A stretch of DNA of 64,000 nt from Selenomonas sp. WCT3 (GTDB taxonomy: Bacteria; Bacillota; Negativicutes; Selenomonadales; Selenomonadaceae). Numbering within the stretch: the stretch's first letter is position 1; each line of letters starts with the position of its first letter. Of this stretch, positions 17,453 to 26,585 are shown piece after piece. The stretch covers positions 186,001 through 250,000 of the forward strand of contig FNCM01000002.1 in the NCBI GenBank assembly GCA_900100835.1, in the 5' to 3' direction. Below the pieces are notes generated by a model. That model was not told the origin of the DNA. It ran no database searches and worked only from the letters and a program-made list of their open reading frames with translations. The position numbers were made by a program, and so were the translations under genes.

Positions 17453-19930
17453 ATGCCTACAATAAAAGAGCCGGCAAAAGCAAAAACTGCCGCCAAAACA
17501 ACGGCACCGGCCAAGAAAACGGCTGCGCGCAGCAAGACCGCCAAAGCAGCAAAAACCACCAAAGAACCTGCGGCCAAAAAAGCCAAAGGAGAGCGCATCT
17601 TCTCCCTCGATATTGGTACCCGCAGTGTCATCGGCATCGTAGCCGAACACGATGAAACCGACGACCAGCTTCACATCATCGCCACCGACCGGCTTGAGCA
17701 CAAGACCCGTGCCATGCTGGACGGTCAGATTCACGATGTGCCGCAGGTTGCCGCCATCATCGAGAAAGTCAAAGCGTCTCTGGAAGCAAAAACCGGCCCC
17801 ATCAAGAATGCCGCCGTCGCTGCGGCTGGCCGTGCCCTCTACACCATGACCGCCGAGGCCGAAATGGAGGTCAACGGACTCATCACGCCAGAGCAGCAGC
17901 GCAATCTGGATTTTGCCGGCGTACAGGCCGCCCAGGCAGCCCTGACGGACTCCCATACGGTGGACGACCCCACTCGTTACTACTGCGTAGGTTACAGTAC
18001 CATTCGCTATGTTTTGGATGACATCCAGCTCAAATCCCTCGTGGGCCAGCGCGGCAAAAAAGCCAAAGCCGTCGTCATCGCCACCTTCCTGCCCCGTCAG
18101 GTTATCGACTCCATGCAGTCAGCACTCCATGCCACGAATCTGGAGATGCGCGCCCTGACCCTGGAGCCGATTGCCGCTATCAACGTATTGATTCCGCCCA
18201 CCATGCGCCATCTGAACCTAGTGCTGGTCGATATTGGCGCCGGCACCTCCGACGTGGCCATCACCAAAAACGGCTCCGTCATCGCCTATGGCATGGTGCC
18301 ACTGGCCGGCGATGAGGTCACGGAAGCCATCAGCCAACGCTTCCTGCTGGACTTCAATGTGGCGGAAGACATCAAACGCCGCGCCTCCAACGGCGAAGAC
18401 GTTTCCTTCACCGATATCCTCGGCATGGAATACAATCTCACCGCAAAAGAAATCATCGACCCGGTATTGCCCAACATCGAAAACCTGGCCGCTGCGATTT
18501 CCAAGCAAATCATCGAACTCAACGGCGACGCCCCCCAGGCCGTCATGCTTGTGGGCGGTGGTTCCCTAACCCCAAACCTGGCTGCCTTCGTAGCCGATGC
18601 CCTAGGCATGCCCCAGAACCGCGTCGCGGTTCGCAAACCAGACAAGGTCGATGGCATCACCGACCTGCCGGAGGAACTTCACTCCCCCGACGCCGTCACC
18701 CCATTGGGTATCTTGAAAATCGCCTCCCTGAACACCTTGCATTTCCTTTCGGTCTACGTCAACGACGAGGAATACAGCCTGTTCAACTTCCGGGAGCTCA
18801 CCATCTCCGATGCCCTCTTAAACGCCGGCATCAACATGCGCAAATACAACGGCCATCCAGGACTTGGCCTCATGGTCAGCCTGGGTACGGAAAAGAAATT
18901 CTTCCCGGGCACCCTTGGCACCTTCGCCAAAATCCTGCTGGGTGACGAAGAAGCCGACCTGGATACCGTCATCCATGACGGTGCTCACATCACCATCATT
19001 CCCGGTGAAAACGGCACCACCCCGACGGTTCGCCTTGGCGACCTGGTCACCGCCGGACAGGAATATACCATCTATGTCAATGGCCGCGAAAAACACATCC
19101 GCCAGCATGTCACCATCAACGGCAAAGAAGCTTCTGCCGACCAACTGCTGGCCGATGGCGACGTCATCGAGAGCCGCGAATTCAAAAGCCTCGGCGAAGC
19201 CCTACTGGCCGCTGGCTATCCGCCGACGGGCCGTAAAATCCATTACAAACTCAACGGCAGTGATTCCAGCTACAGCTGCACGCCAGAAATTCTTTTGAAC
19301 GACGCGCCGGCCAGCATCTCGATGCCCATCCACGAAGGCGACCACATCGAATACATCGCTGACGAAGAACCAAAACTCGGCGATGTTCTCGATGTCAACG
19401 ATGCCGATACCTCTATCGTCATCTACTACGAAAACAACGAATATCAGATTCCGTCGGCCAGCATCGAGCTCATGGTAAACGGCCGCAAGGCCAGCCCGGG
19501 CACGCTGATTGATGACGGCTGCGAAATCACCTATGTGAAATCCGAGCGCACCGCTACCACCGTCAGCGACGCACTGTTAGCGGTAAACTTTCAGCCGCCA
19601 GCTGCCACCAGCCGCATGACCTTTACGATACTCGTCAACGGATTGCCGGTAGACTTCACGGACCCGGTCAAAAACGGCGATATCCTCGAAGTCAAATTGA
19701 CCTCGCTGGACAAAAACAACGAAACGCCAGCGGCACCAACCACCAATCCTTCCGGAGTACAGACGCTTACCAGCATCAACGCCAGCGCTTCCCGCACCAA
19801 TCTAAGCAGTGTTCCTTCGGCCACGGCCCACTCGCCGCTATCGAATTTCACGGGAACCTCCACGGCAGCACCATCGGCACCGGCTGCGCCGCAGCGCCGC
19901 ACCATTGCGGACTTCATCCGCAAAGACTGA
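17453..19930 (+). CDS. FtsA/PilM-like actin-fold ATPase with Lys/Ala-rich N-terminus and repeated C-terminal modules
   Basis: 825 residues. Residues 1-47 are a histone-H1-like Lys/Ala/Thr-rich tail. From about 48 the protein is an actin-fold ATPase: phosphate-1 loop FSLDIGTRSVIGIV, LVLVDIGAGTSDVAI (phosphate-2) and VMLVGGGSLTPNLAAFVADALG. After about residue 420 come at least four modules with the pattern NG...LxxGDxI (for example VTINGKEASADQLLADGDVI and LMVNGRKASPGTLIDDG), then a Ser/Thr/Ala/Pro-rich linker and a short end IADFIRKD. Classic FtsA is about 420 residues, so the tail doubles it. It could work at the division site or a membrane scaffold; the role is unknown. AAGGAG precedes the ATG. 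Confidence 0.82.
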   Translation: MPTIKEPAKAKTAAKTTAPAKKTAARSKTAKAAKTTKEPAAKKAKGERIFSLDIGTRSVIGIVAEHDETDDQLHIIATDRLEHKTRAMLDGQIHDVPQVAAIIEKVKASLEAKTGPIKNAAVAAAGRALYTMTAEAEMEVNGLITPEQQRNLDFAGVQAAQAALTDSHTVDDPTRYYCVGYSTIRYVLDDIQLKSLVGQRGKKAKAVVIATFLPRQVIDSMQSALHATNLEMRALTLEPIAAINVLIPPTMRHLNLVLVDIGAGTSDVAITKNGSVIAYGMVPLAGDEVTEAISQRFLLDFNVAEDIKRRASNGEDVSFTDILGMEYNLTAKEIIDPVLPNIENLAAAISKQIIELNGDAPQAVMLVGGGSLTPNLAAFVADALGMPQNRVAVRKPDKVDGITDLPEELHSPDAVTPLGILKIASLNTLHFLSVYVNDEEYSLFNFRELTISDALLNAGINMRKYNGHPGLGLMVSLGTEKKFFPGTLGTFAKILLGDEEADLDTVIHDGAHITIIPGENGTTPTVRLGDLVTAGQEYTIYVNGREKHIRQHVTINGKEASADQLLADGDVIESREFKSLGEALLAAGYPPTGRKIHYKLNGSDSSYSCTPEILLNDAPASISMPIHEGDHIEYIADEEPKLGDVLDVNDADTSIVIYYENNEYQIPSASIELMVNGRKASPGTLIDDGCEITYVKSERTATTVSDALLAVNFQPPAATSRMTFTILVNGLPVDFTDPVKNGDILEVKLTSLDKNNETPAAPTTNPSGVQTLTSINASASRTNLSSVPSATAHSPLSNFTGTSTAAPSAPAAPQRRTIADFIRKD

Positions 19931-19949
19931 AGGCTGCCGAAAATTTTAC

Positions 19950-19978
19950 TTGCATAATAGCCCGAAAAAGGGTATCAT
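19950..19978 (+). promoter_or_regulatory. Predicted promoter of rpmF
   Basis: TTGCAT and TATCAT spaced by 17 bp, about 110 bp upstream of the rpmF ATG. Confidence 0.5.
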
Positions 19979-20090
19979 AGTAACATGTGTCAACGCACAT
20001 TAACCACGTGAAATGAATCCATTCAGCATCAACCCATTGCATGGATTTCACTAACAAGGAATAAGATTCACTCCGGAGGTGAAAATCAAC

Positions 20091-20270
20091 ATGGCAGTAC
20101 CAAAGCGTAAAACTTCCAAAGCACGCCGCGACCAGCGCCGCGCTAACTGGAAGCTTGAAGCACCGGGCTTCGTAGCATGCCCGCAGTGCCACGAACCGAA
20201 AATGCCTCATCACGTATGCTCGGAATGCGGCTACTATGATGGCAAAGAGGTCGTTAAAGCAGCAGAATGA
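20091..20270 (+). CDS. rpmF: 50S ribosomal protein L32
   Basis: 59 residues beginning [20 protein letters not shown], the standard L32 start. Two Cys pairs (CPQC and CSEC) form a zinc site. GGAGG lies 10 nt before the ATG; the in-frame ATG at 20079 is too close to it. In many bacteria rpmF follows a DUF177 (YceD) gene; here the gene ahead is the FtsA-like ATPase and no DUF177 gene is seen. Confidence 0.97.
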   Translation: MAVPKRKTSKARRDQRRANWKLEAPGFVACPQCHEPKMPHHVCSECGYYDGKEVVKAAE

Positions 20271-20280
20271 TGCGATAAAT

Positions 20281-20317
20281 AACAGGGTAGCCTATAGGCT
20301 GCCCTGTTATTTTTTTG
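20281..20317 (+). terminator. rpmF terminator
   Basis: Hairpin AACAGGG-AGCC with GGCT-CCCTGTT followed by seven T residues. Confidence 0.9.
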
Positions 20318-20332
20318 CCTGGACAGCTGTCA

Positions 20333-20361
20333 TTGACACCATCGCTATTTTATGGTTTAAT
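20333..20361 (+). promoter_or_regulatory. Strong promoter of the small HTH gene, bracketed by an inverted repeat
   Basis: TTGACA and TTTAAT with a 17-bp spacer. ATCGCTAT (20341-20348) and ATAGCGAT (20363-20370) form a perfect 8-bp inverted repeat across the spacer and -10 box, two helical turns apart, so a dimeric repressor could sit on the promoter. Confidence 0.7.
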
Positions 20362-20413
20362 GATAGCGATTATCTTATATAGGACATTTACCATCCAGAA
20401 AGGAGTCATTTCT

Positions 20414-20599
20414 TTGATCATCCGTTCATTCCGTGACATATCCAGAATCCGCACAGCCCGTCTCGACCAGGGACTTACCTGCCGTCAGCTGGCACTCAAA
20501 TGCGGCATCAAACCATCGACACTTTTAGAATTCGAATGCGGCTATCGCCCAATTTGCGCGAACACCTACCGTCTGCTTCTCAATGCACTGAATCTCTAA
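20414..20599 (+). CDS. Small XRE-type helix-turn-helix protein
   Basis: 61 residues from a TTG at 20414, which follows AAAGGAG by 8 nt. The helix-turn-helix reads IRTARLDQGLTCRQLALKCG followed by IKPSTLLEFECG. This is only the DNA-binding domain, about the size of a lone XRE repressor. Its promoter carries an inverted repeat, suggesting autoregulation. Targets are unknown. The longer in-frame reading from 20315 overlaps the rpmF terminator and promoter and is unlikely. Confidence 0.7.
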   Translation: MIIRSFRDISRIRTARLDQGLTCRQLALKCGIKPSTLLEFECGYRPICANTYRLLLNALNL

Positions 20600-20667
20600 T
20601 TATCTTAGGCTATTCACCGAATTGCTGTGGAGAGCCCATCGATGAAGGCAGAAGATATACAACCAAG

Positions 20668-20707
20668 GGAGCTCATGGACCACATCCGTCCATGAGCTCC
20701 TTTTGTT
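20668..20707 (+). terminator. Terminator after the HTH gene
   Basis: Twelve-base-pair hairpin GGAGCTCATGGA with its complement, followed by TTTTGTT. The gap 20600-20925 holds nothing else I can recognise apart from a TATAAT at 20855-20860. Confidence 0.88.
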
Positions 20708-20925
20708 GTACCGTCTTTTAAACCATTCACATCGTTCTTTCCAGCACACACTTTGTTAACAACTATTGGTTGTTTCCAATTATAAATGTATAAAATTCAC
20801 AGCTATCATCAAAAAATTGTACAAGATTACATTCCTATTTTACTCTGATTGGTTTATAATAATAGCAAGAATCAATAATCGACAATTATCGAGCAACATG
20901 GATATTACTTGAGGAGAACGGTTAT

Positions 20926-21123
20926 ATGGAAAAATCTCTCAACGAACTTTGCCACCTCTGCAACAGCATGAATGGATTACAACAAGAAATCAGCGATATG
21001 GAAGATTGCTTGCTGCATTGGGATAAAAAACTAAAAGACTCCCTAGAGCAAATGATGAAAACCCATTGCGTGATGAATATCTACCATCCAAAAGGACAAT
21101 ATAGCAAAAGCCAGCCGATTTGA
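20926..21123 (+). CDS. Small Cys-containing helical protein, function unknown
   Basis: 65 residues beginning MEKSLNELCHLCNSMNGL, with a CxxC pair near the N-terminus and a mostly helical, charged middle. GAGGAG precedes the ATG, TATAAT at 20855-20860 is a likely -10 box, and the terminator overlaps its last codons. No family is recognised. Confidence 0.65.
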   Translation: MEKSLNELCHLCNSMNGLQQEISDMEDCLLHWDKKLKDSLEQMMKTHCVMNIYHPKGQYSKSQPI

Positions 21124-21137
21124 AGGCTGGCTTTTTT
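21106..21137. terminator. Bidirectional terminator between the 65-residue gene and the C11 protease
   Basis: AAAAGCCAGCC with GGCTGGCTTTT, then more T on the plus strand. The left arm lies inside the end of the 65-residue gene. Confidence 0.85.
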
Positions 21138-21150
21138 ATTGGTTGATAAG

Positions 21151-23160
21151 TTAATTGGAAGTAGTGATTTTTCCATTCTTTATGGTAAAGCTTACCATAT
21201 TGGATAAGGCACTTTTACCAGTTGGAGTGACAAATTCAAAGAAATATCCGTACATTCCATCCCCCACATCCTCATCGGCAAACCTCGGATTATCCCCTGC
21301 TTTAAATGTGTCTACATCCACTTCCTGCGGCTCATTATCATCCCCCGAAAGCATCATACCATAATGAACGGTGGTTATCTGATCATCCTTTTTCAGTTGA
21401 ATCAGATTACGGCTTCCCATGCCGTTGTTGTCTATCCCTTTACGGGCACCGAGAATATGGTATTTTTCATCACCGTAGTTATAGGCTACCTCCAAATTGC
21501 ATCTTTCACCATTAAGCTTAATCGGCACCGCATAGAGATTATAGCCATTATCCTCCGCTGTGATTTCCACATAAACAGGATGCCCATTCAGCATCGGCCA
21601 CTTGCCGAAGAAATTATCCTTGAACACCCCCTTGTCCCAGTCAGCCACAATATTGGTATCACTGCCCAACATTAGAAGAATATCATCTTTTTCCGAAATA
21701 TAAACCAACTGGCAATGAACACTGGAAAGTATATCCATTTCCCTGTCATTCAAGGTAACAAAGGCATCTCCATTAGAATCAATATCGACAAACTTATCCT
21801 CCAGCTTATCCACCGGGAAAAAATTCTGAGCTTGGGCATCGTTTTCATGTACCTTGGGAACGGTAGGAATGTCTTGCGAAATACCTTTGCCCACCAAATC
21901 CTTGGCTTCTTGTGAAAACACCCCCGAAATCATATAATGATACAAACATTTCTGCGGCAGTGGCACAGCCTTCTGCTCTAAATATTTTTCCAACACCCTC
22001 CAGTCGCCATCATAAGCGTAAAAACCAGAAATGCCTTTTCCCTGACTGCGGTACTTTCCCTGCACTTTATATACCACCGCGTTATCTACGGCGTTCATCA
22101 GTCCGCGAGAGGTTAGGGGCAATAATCCGGTAGTCCTGCTGGCCAAATCACCTAAATCCACCATATCCGAATAACCCTGTTCCTTGTTATTGCCGCCATA
22201 ATTTTCCGCTTTCTGGGCACTGCGGCCAAATTCCGCGAAAAATCCCCCCGAGTTATTCGAAGCCAGCTTCAAGGCCTCTATCCCATAATTTTCATAAGCC
22301 CTTCCCAAAGCCGGAATCTTACTTATGTCAATCACCGACAAGGTAGCCGTATCTGCCGTCCCATACTCTCGGCAGCCTTTCATATAACTATCGCAGATAA
22401 CCCGTCCTAATTCAGCACCGCTCATATAAGGATTATTGGCCAAAGCGCCAACCCATCTGGTATAATCCCAGCCATTCCCCGGTTCGCTTTCCTCAGAGGC
22501 CGTCATATAGCGGGTTATGCCCTTCAAGGCATTAGCCGTATCATAACTAGCCATCATACAGGCATCAAAACCAATCATTTCAAATGGTGGATTTGACTCC
22601 GAAGAGCCATAAACCTTCGTAAAGGCGTTGGTAATATCATTCAGGCTAAGGGAATTGCCCGTACGCTCATCCAAACAAACACCACCAACACTGCCACCAC
22701 CATGATTCCAAAATACGAAGGCCTGGCGCAAATTATCGCCAGCAAAGGCCCCCTTACCCACATTCAAAAAAGCCTCCAATGTTTCGGCGGCCCCCATATC
22801 GGCATCTTCATAGCGGCCTATTTCTTTAATGCCGTTACGATCATATAGATATAATCCCAGTTCCCCCGGCTTCATCATGTCGTTTTGCCAATTAGCAGTG
22901 CCACCGGTAATGATAAACACCCGGACATTTGGCGGAAGCTTTACTTTCGTAAGCTCAATTAAATCACTGGTAGCAAAGCCATTTTTTGATTCCAAATCAG
23001 AGCCGCAAATGTACCAATAAATCAGCCAGTTATCCCCTGCCTGATTGGCTGCCTCAGCCTGAGAATAAACGTTAAGCTTACCACACCATGCCAAAACAGC
23101 AAAAATAAGCATTATCGTCAGACAAAATTTCCCCAATATATTTCTTGTTAGTCTGTACAT
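21151..23160 (-). CDS. Secreted clostripain-like (C11) cysteine peptidase
   Basis: About 669 residues. An N-terminal signal peptide (hydrophobic run [13 protein letters not shown]) is followed by the C11 caspase-like fold. The catalytic His lies in [16 protein letters not shown] and the Cys in [14 protein letters not shown]; the [13 protein letters not shown] stretch is also typical of the family. C11 peptidases cut after Arg or Lys and are usually self-activated. The C-terminal 250 residues are beta-rich and may bind substrate or surface. The second ATG (23160) fits AGGTGGG better than the first (23166). TATAAT and a 6-bp inverted repeat at 23225-23242 lie upstream. Confidence 0.9.
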   Translation of the reverse strand: MYRLTRNILGKFCLTIMLIFAVLAWCGKLNVYSQAEAANQAGDNWLIYWYICGSDLESKNGFATSDLIELTKVKLPPNVRVFIITGGTANWQNDMMKPGELGLYLYDRNGIKEIGRYEDADMGAAETLEAFLNVGKGAFAGDNLRQAFVFWNHGGGSVGGVCLDERTGNSLSLNDITNAFTKVYGSSESNPPFEMIGFDACMMASYDTANALKGITRYMTASEESEPGNGWDYTRWVGALANNPYMSGAELGRVICDSYMKGCREYGTADTATLSVIDISKIPALGRAYENYGIEALKLASNNSGGFFAEFGRSAQKAENYGGNNKEQGYSDMVDLGDLASRTTGLLPLTSRGLMNAVDNAVVYKVQGKYRSQGKGISGFYAYDGDWRVLEKYLEQKAVPLPQKCLYHYMISGVFSQEAKDLVGKGISQDIPTVPKVHENDAQAQNFFPVDKLEDKFVDIDSNGDAFVTLNDREMDILSSVHCQLVYISEKDDILLMLGSDTNIVADWDKGVFKDNFFGKWPMLNGHPVYVEITAEDNGYNLYAVPIKLNGERCNLEVAYNYGDEKYHILGARKGIDNNGMGSRNLIQLKKDDQITTVHYGMMLSGDDNEPQEVDVDTFKAGDNPRFADEDVGDGMYGYFFEFVTPTGKSALSNMVSFTIKNGKITTSN

Positions 23161-23224
23161 CTTCATCCCACCTATTCATAAAACATATAGAGAGAGCAAT
23201 CGGCTCATTAGGATTATAACCTTA

Positions 23225-23242
23225 TTCGCCATTTTAGGCGAA
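23225..23242 (-). promoter_or_regulatory. Inverted repeat upstream of the C11 protease promoter
   Basis: TTCGCC-ATTTTA-GGCGAA, a perfect 6-bp inverted repeat placed where the -35 box would be for a TATAAT about 12 bp further down on the minus strand. Operator-like, regulator unknown. Confidence 0.4.
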
Positions 23243-23290
23243 CCTTCCTCCCTAGTCATGAGAATATGAAAAGCCCCCAAAAACACGCAC

Positions 23291-23317
23291 AAAAAAAGCC
23301 TCGTGAAAACTCACGAG
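23291..23317 (-). terminator. Original terminator of tRNA-Ser, now separated from the intact gene
   Basis: CTCGTGA-GTTT-TCACGAG followed by GCTTTTTTT on the minus strand, just past the tRNA 3' remnant. Confidence 0.8.
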
Positions 23318-23327
23318 ACCAATGATT

Positions 23328-23390
23328 TCAATGGCAGAGAGGGTGGGATTCGAACCCACGGTGGCTATTAACCACACTTGATTTCGAGTC
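23328..23390 (-). repeat. attL: 3' part of tRNA-Ser left by integration
   Basis: Minus-strand bases 23332-23390 are the tRNA from the anticodon loop to the CCA end, identical to the intact gene. Past 23390 the sequence departs from tRNA (TTGCCC in place of AAGCACC), which marks the crossover limit. Confidence 0.93.
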
Positions 23391-23557
23391 TTGCCCGAGG
23401 AGAGCGAAAACGGATTTCTCCTCATGTCTGCGAGGCGTGTACTGGTGCGGAGTGGCGGAGTCCTTGATGGGATTGGGGAGCGGGCGGGGGAGATTAGAAA
23501 ACTGGTTGATTCGTGACGTTTAGTTCCTTTTAATAGCTGATGGATTTCTTCATGGTA

Positions 23558-23575
23558 ACCCGCTTATTACCCGCT
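23558..23575. repeat. Left arm-type integrase-binding repeat
   Basis: Two ACCCGCT units 11 bp apart (ACCCGCTTATTACCCGCT). The same pair with one change lies near the right end at 36836-36853, as expected for arm sites of a tyrosine integrase. Confidence 0.6.
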
Positions 23576-23693
23576 GTGGGGGTAATAAACATTATGAGGA
23601 TGCAAATCTTTGAGATTGTGAATGGTTGAGTAAGGAAAGGCGTGGACTTAATTTATCGCAATCAACAAAATCATATACTGGAAAACGCTGACA

Positions 23694-23731
23694 AGCTCTA
23701 TGTGGATAGCATAGGGCTTTTTTTTTTAGGA
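23694..23731 (+). terminator. Terminator-like hairpin near the left end of the element
   Basis: AGCTCTATG paired with CATAGGGCT (one wobble), then a run of about nine T residues. No clear gene precedes it in 23391-23693. Confidence 0.6.
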
Positions 23732-23849
23732 AAAAGTCAAATGGGGATTTATTCATTTTGATGGGAGTTTATGCAGGGGCTTTCCTTATTGTCTATATTA
23801 GCGAGTTGACTGGTCAAAGGCAATGCGTTTTTTTATTGGTCAAAAGGTT

Positions 23850-24195
23850 TCCCCGCCCTGCGGCATCCCTGCTTTGGTGGACGCTGGCACCCATGACGAC
23901 GTGCCACCGCCACGGACGGCCAGCGTCCACGTCGCAGAGGGACACCGCGCCCCGCCCTTTGACTCATCATCGGCACTGGAAAGCTAGGCGGAGCCGGACT
24001 GTCCGCCTCCGTTCCCTCGTTTCTCCCTCCGTCAGGTCAGGCCGTGACGTGCCACCGCGTCCCGACCTTCCTCCCTCCGGCGCTCAGTCACTACGTCGGA
24101 CAGACCGCCCCCGCGTACAACGAGCAACAGGCAACGGGTGTCCAGTGGCTTTGGTGTATAGCTGCGCTATCCACGTCGCCACAGACACAGGCACA
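23850..24195 (+). ncRNA. Partial, diverged copy of the element's large structured RNA
   Basis: This stretch has no convincing gene. It contains a 12-bp perfect stem (GTGGACGCTGGC with GCCAGCGTCCAC) inside a TTTG/GTC internal loop. It ends with CTTCCTCCCTCC and the nested hairpin built on GTGTCC...GACAC, all shared with the longer copy that follows. It appears to be a shortened relative of the 24240-25033 copy. Whether it is transcribed is unknown. Confidence 0.5.
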
Positions 24196-24239
24196 AATTG
24201 ACCAGTCAATCTTGAAAAAGGTCAACATTATGCAAAGGT

Positions 24240-25033
24240 CAATGCGCAGGGGGGGCAGGTTTCGGGACGTGCAGACGCACCTCCCGCTCGTTACAATCCG
24301 GTCACCGCAGGCCGCAGCCTTGTCGGTCAAAATCGGCAACAAGGCGGGCGGCACTGAGGGCAGGGGGCCGTCTCTGCACATGGACGCATCCGCGTCCATT
24401 CTCCGCCCCCTTTCCCCCTACGGCCCCGGCGGGCGGGGCCTACCCTCTTTCCTCCGTTTTCCTGTCCTGCGGTGCGGCAGCTCCTCGGCCAGAAGGGGAA
24501 TAATGTGCTGCGGGATAGGGGGACAGGGGGCTTGGCAGCCCTCCCTGCGGTCGGGACGACTACGGCGTCCAGCGAGATAGGAGCAGGATAACTCGCGCCG
24601 CCGTACCCCCTGCCCTCAGTGCCGTGAAGTGACCTCACGGGCTATATGCAGCCTGCTTGTCGGTCATGCGTATTCGGTTTGTGTCCATCTGCTCGGGTGG
24701 ACAGCTTCGCCGTCCACTTCGCAGCAGACACTTTCCGTTGCTATGGATGGAACGATATAAAAAGGAACTGGTTCGCTTATCTCGTCAATGAGTAGTTGAC
24801 CCGTCAGGCGGGGCAGGACAGCGGGGCTTCACTCCTGCGGCCTTTCGGTCGTCAGTCTCACGCCTATGCAGGCGTTCAAGTCTTCACGCTATTTCTGTAT
24901 AGGTGTGAACCTTCCTCCCTCCAGCACTTCGTCCTTCCGCCCCGCAGACCTGCCCGGGCACAAGCCGTCACAGGTTCGGGTGTCCGTTGCTTTTGGTGGA
25001 CAGCTTCGCTATCCACGTCAGCAACCGACACAA
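24240..25033 (+). ncRNA. Candidate large structured RNA, copy A
   Basis: About 0.8 kb without a plausible gene, similar along its whole length to the reverse complement of 30788-31600. Differences between the copies keep helices paired. At 24858-24871/24895-24908 four base pairs change on both sides. At 24697-24717 two pairs change and a mismatch is repaired. At 24477-24481/24507-24511 two pairs change. The 3' end is a nested hairpin (GTGTC...GACAC around GTGGACAGC). This is the pattern of selection on RNA structure, not on protein. Class unknown; GOLLD and ROOL are known large RNAs to compare with. Confidence 0.7.
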
Positions 25034-25066
25034 GGGGCTGACCAGTCAAAATTGACGGTCAGCCCC
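25034..25066. terminator. Hairpin shared by copy A and the convergent 25090-26292 gene
   Basis: GGGGCTGACC with GGTCAGCCCC and an inner GTCAA/TTGAC pairing. A near-identical hairpin follows the 27794-29269 gene at 29276-29315. No T-run, so its terminator role is a guess. Confidence 0.5.
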
Positions 25067-25089
25067 TGCTGGGTGTTGTATTTAGGTGT

Positions 25090-26292
25090 TTATGTATCTG
25101 TTCGGATGACACTTCCGTCATCTAATATGCGCCAGCTTACAGGAGCGCGGCTTCCCGGTGCATGGTATAGATTGTTGTTGTCTTCAATCGCCTGATTTAG
25201 CGCACGATTTAGTTCACGGACCGAATAGGTCAAATTAGAGCCGTTTTCAATGCCTGCCTGTTGTTGGAGTTTCCGATAGTTTGTATCGCTCACTTCCCGG
25301 CCATTAAAGCCTGTACTGCTGGCCCAAAGAGCGCCTGTCTCACGGGTAAAGTTATTGTTTAGAACATTGTCCATCGTGTAGACTTTTCCGCGTACCGCTT
25401 TTTGCAGGTGTTCGGTATAAGCTGCGGCGGTATCACTTAGGCCTCTGTTTTTGAGCGCCTGCACGATTTCGCCCTGATTATGATACTTGCCCTGTATCGC
25501 GCTTACCCAGATAGACTCTGCTTCTTTGTGTTCGGCCATAAAGCCCAGTTCCTTGATGCCTACTTTGACGAGCGAATTATTGTAGCTGCTGTCTATGCTG
25601 GTCTCAAAGCGCTGGCTGGAAGTGCCGAGATTTACCAACACAAATACACCTGCCTTTTGCTGCAGGTTTTGTGCGTAACTCTTGGCCTGTTGGTATTCCG
25701 CATTGGTAAATTGACCGCGTTCGATACGATTCGCGGCTTTTTGGTCGTTGGTGCGTGTCTCCGCCTCAAAAGTCATAGCAGCGAAGGTCAGGTTATATTC
25801 ACGGAAGGAGGATGCACCTCCTGCGGTAATTTTCTCATATACATTGAGGAATTTGCTTAGTGCCTTGTCCAGGCTCCCGGAAAGGCGATTGAGATTGCCG
25901 GCATTTTCTGCTGCCTTGTCATTCTGGTGCATTTGGATAGCCCAGCTGATTAAGGTTTCGCCATCAATAAGGACTTCGTTGCTGGGATGATTTAGCTCGT
26001 AGTCATACTCACAAGCCTCAAGCGCTGTCCCTCCCCAGACAGTTCTGCTTTCCTGGCTTTCCTTCTCCTCACGTTTGGCCTGCATTTCTTCCGGTGTCAG
26101 CGCCCGGAGCTGGCTGGCATCAATGTTCTTAAAGGTTTTCGCATTTATCAGCATCGTATCCGCAGAAATATCCACTTGATAAGCTGCATTTTCCTGCGCC
26201 GCTCCGTCTTTTGGTGCGGCTTCCTCTTTGAGCTGTTGTGAGTAGGGTTTGATATAATATGGATTATGGCCGGATGTTTTGTCTACAAGCAT
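25090..26292 (-). CDS. Element protein of unknown function, paralogue of the 29328-30701 product
   Basis: 400 residues, no signal peptide or membrane segment, mostly helical and rich in Asn, Gln, Ala and Glu. It begins MLVDKTSGHNPYYIKPYSQQ. The C-terminal two-thirds matches its paralogue: AKSYAQNLQQKAGVFVLVNL against AKDYASTLQGKSGVLLAVDL, and FMAEHKEAESIWVSAIQGKY against FMANHQEGEAIWIKAVQGEY. AGGGAGG precedes the ATG. It faces away from the DUF1659 cluster across a shared regulatory gap and converges on RNA copy A. I do not recognise the family. Confidence 0.75.
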   Translation of the reverse strand: MLVDKTSGHNPYYIKPYSQQLKEEAAPKDGAAQENAAYQVDISADTMLINAKTFKNIDASQLRALTPEEMQAKREEKESQESRTVWGGTALEACEYDYELNHPSNEVLIDGETLISWAIQMHQNDKAAENAGNLNRLSGSLDKALSKFLNVYEKITAGGASSFREYNLTFAAMTFEAETRTNDQKAANRIERGQFTNAEYQQAKSYAQNLQQKAGVFVLVNLGTSSQRFETSIDSSYNNSLVKVGIKELGFMAEHKEAESIWVSAIQGKYHNQGEIVQALKNRGLSDTAAAYTEHLQKAVRGKVYTMDNVLNNNFTRETGALWASSTGFNGREVSDTNYRKLQQQAGIENGSNLTYSVRELNRALNQAIEDNNNLYHAPGSRAPVSWRILDDGSVIRTDT

Positions 26293-26391
26293 TTTCGATA
26301 CCTCCCTGTTTGCATAAATTCATTCCACATAATATTATCGGTGAAATAGGGCCGAATGTTAAATGATTTCGCGAAATTTTTGGAAAATCTC

Positions 26392-26420
26392 TTGCTTTTG
26401 ACCGGTCAACTCCATAATAT
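26392..26420 (+). promoter_or_regulatory. Predicted promoter of the DUF1659 cluster with palindrome operator in the spacer
   Basis: TTGCTT and TAATAT with a 17-bp spacer; the palindrome TTGACCGGTCAA fills 26398-26409 of the spacer. A dimer bound there would block polymerase. The boxes are only moderate matches. Confidence 0.45.
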
Positions 26421-26444
26421 GGAACTGGAAAGAACTGAATACCG

Positions 26445-26516
26445 TTGCGGAAATGACAGAAAAAAAGGTTATCCGGCGCGAGTCTCGCGCTTGATATATG
26501 GGTTGTCATTCCGCAA
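26445..26516 (+). promoter_or_regulatory. Structured leader upstream of the DUF1659 cluster
   Basis: TTGCGGAAATGACA (26445-26458) pairs with TGTCATTCCGCAA (26504-26516) with a single bulge and encloses the palindrome GCGCGAGTCTCGCGC. A terminator hairpin follows directly. The stem plus terminator resembles a riboswitch or attenuator, but no known class is recognised. Confidence 0.45.
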
Positions 26517-26550
26517 GAGGGCCGCCGGGTGACAATCCGGCGGCTCTTTT
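26517..26550 (+). terminator. Terminator hairpin in the leader of the DUF1659 cluster
   Basis: GCCGCCGG with CCGGCGGC followed by TCTTTT, about 36 bp upstream of the first start codon. Read-through would be needed for expression from any promoter upstream. Confidence 0.65.
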
Positions 26551-26585
26551 GCTAGGAAACAGAGTTCCATAAGGAGGGAAACAAC

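Noticed and set aside
23642..23761. Possible 39-codon gene at the left end of the element (GTG at 23642)
   Set aside because: It runs through a terminator hairpin with T-run, and its sequence has no recognisable features. Kept only as a remote possibility.
24044..25195. Overlapping open frames inside RNA copy A and the left end region
   Set aside because: GC-rich frames on both strands, no ribosome sites; similarity to copy B follows RNA pairing rather than codon position.
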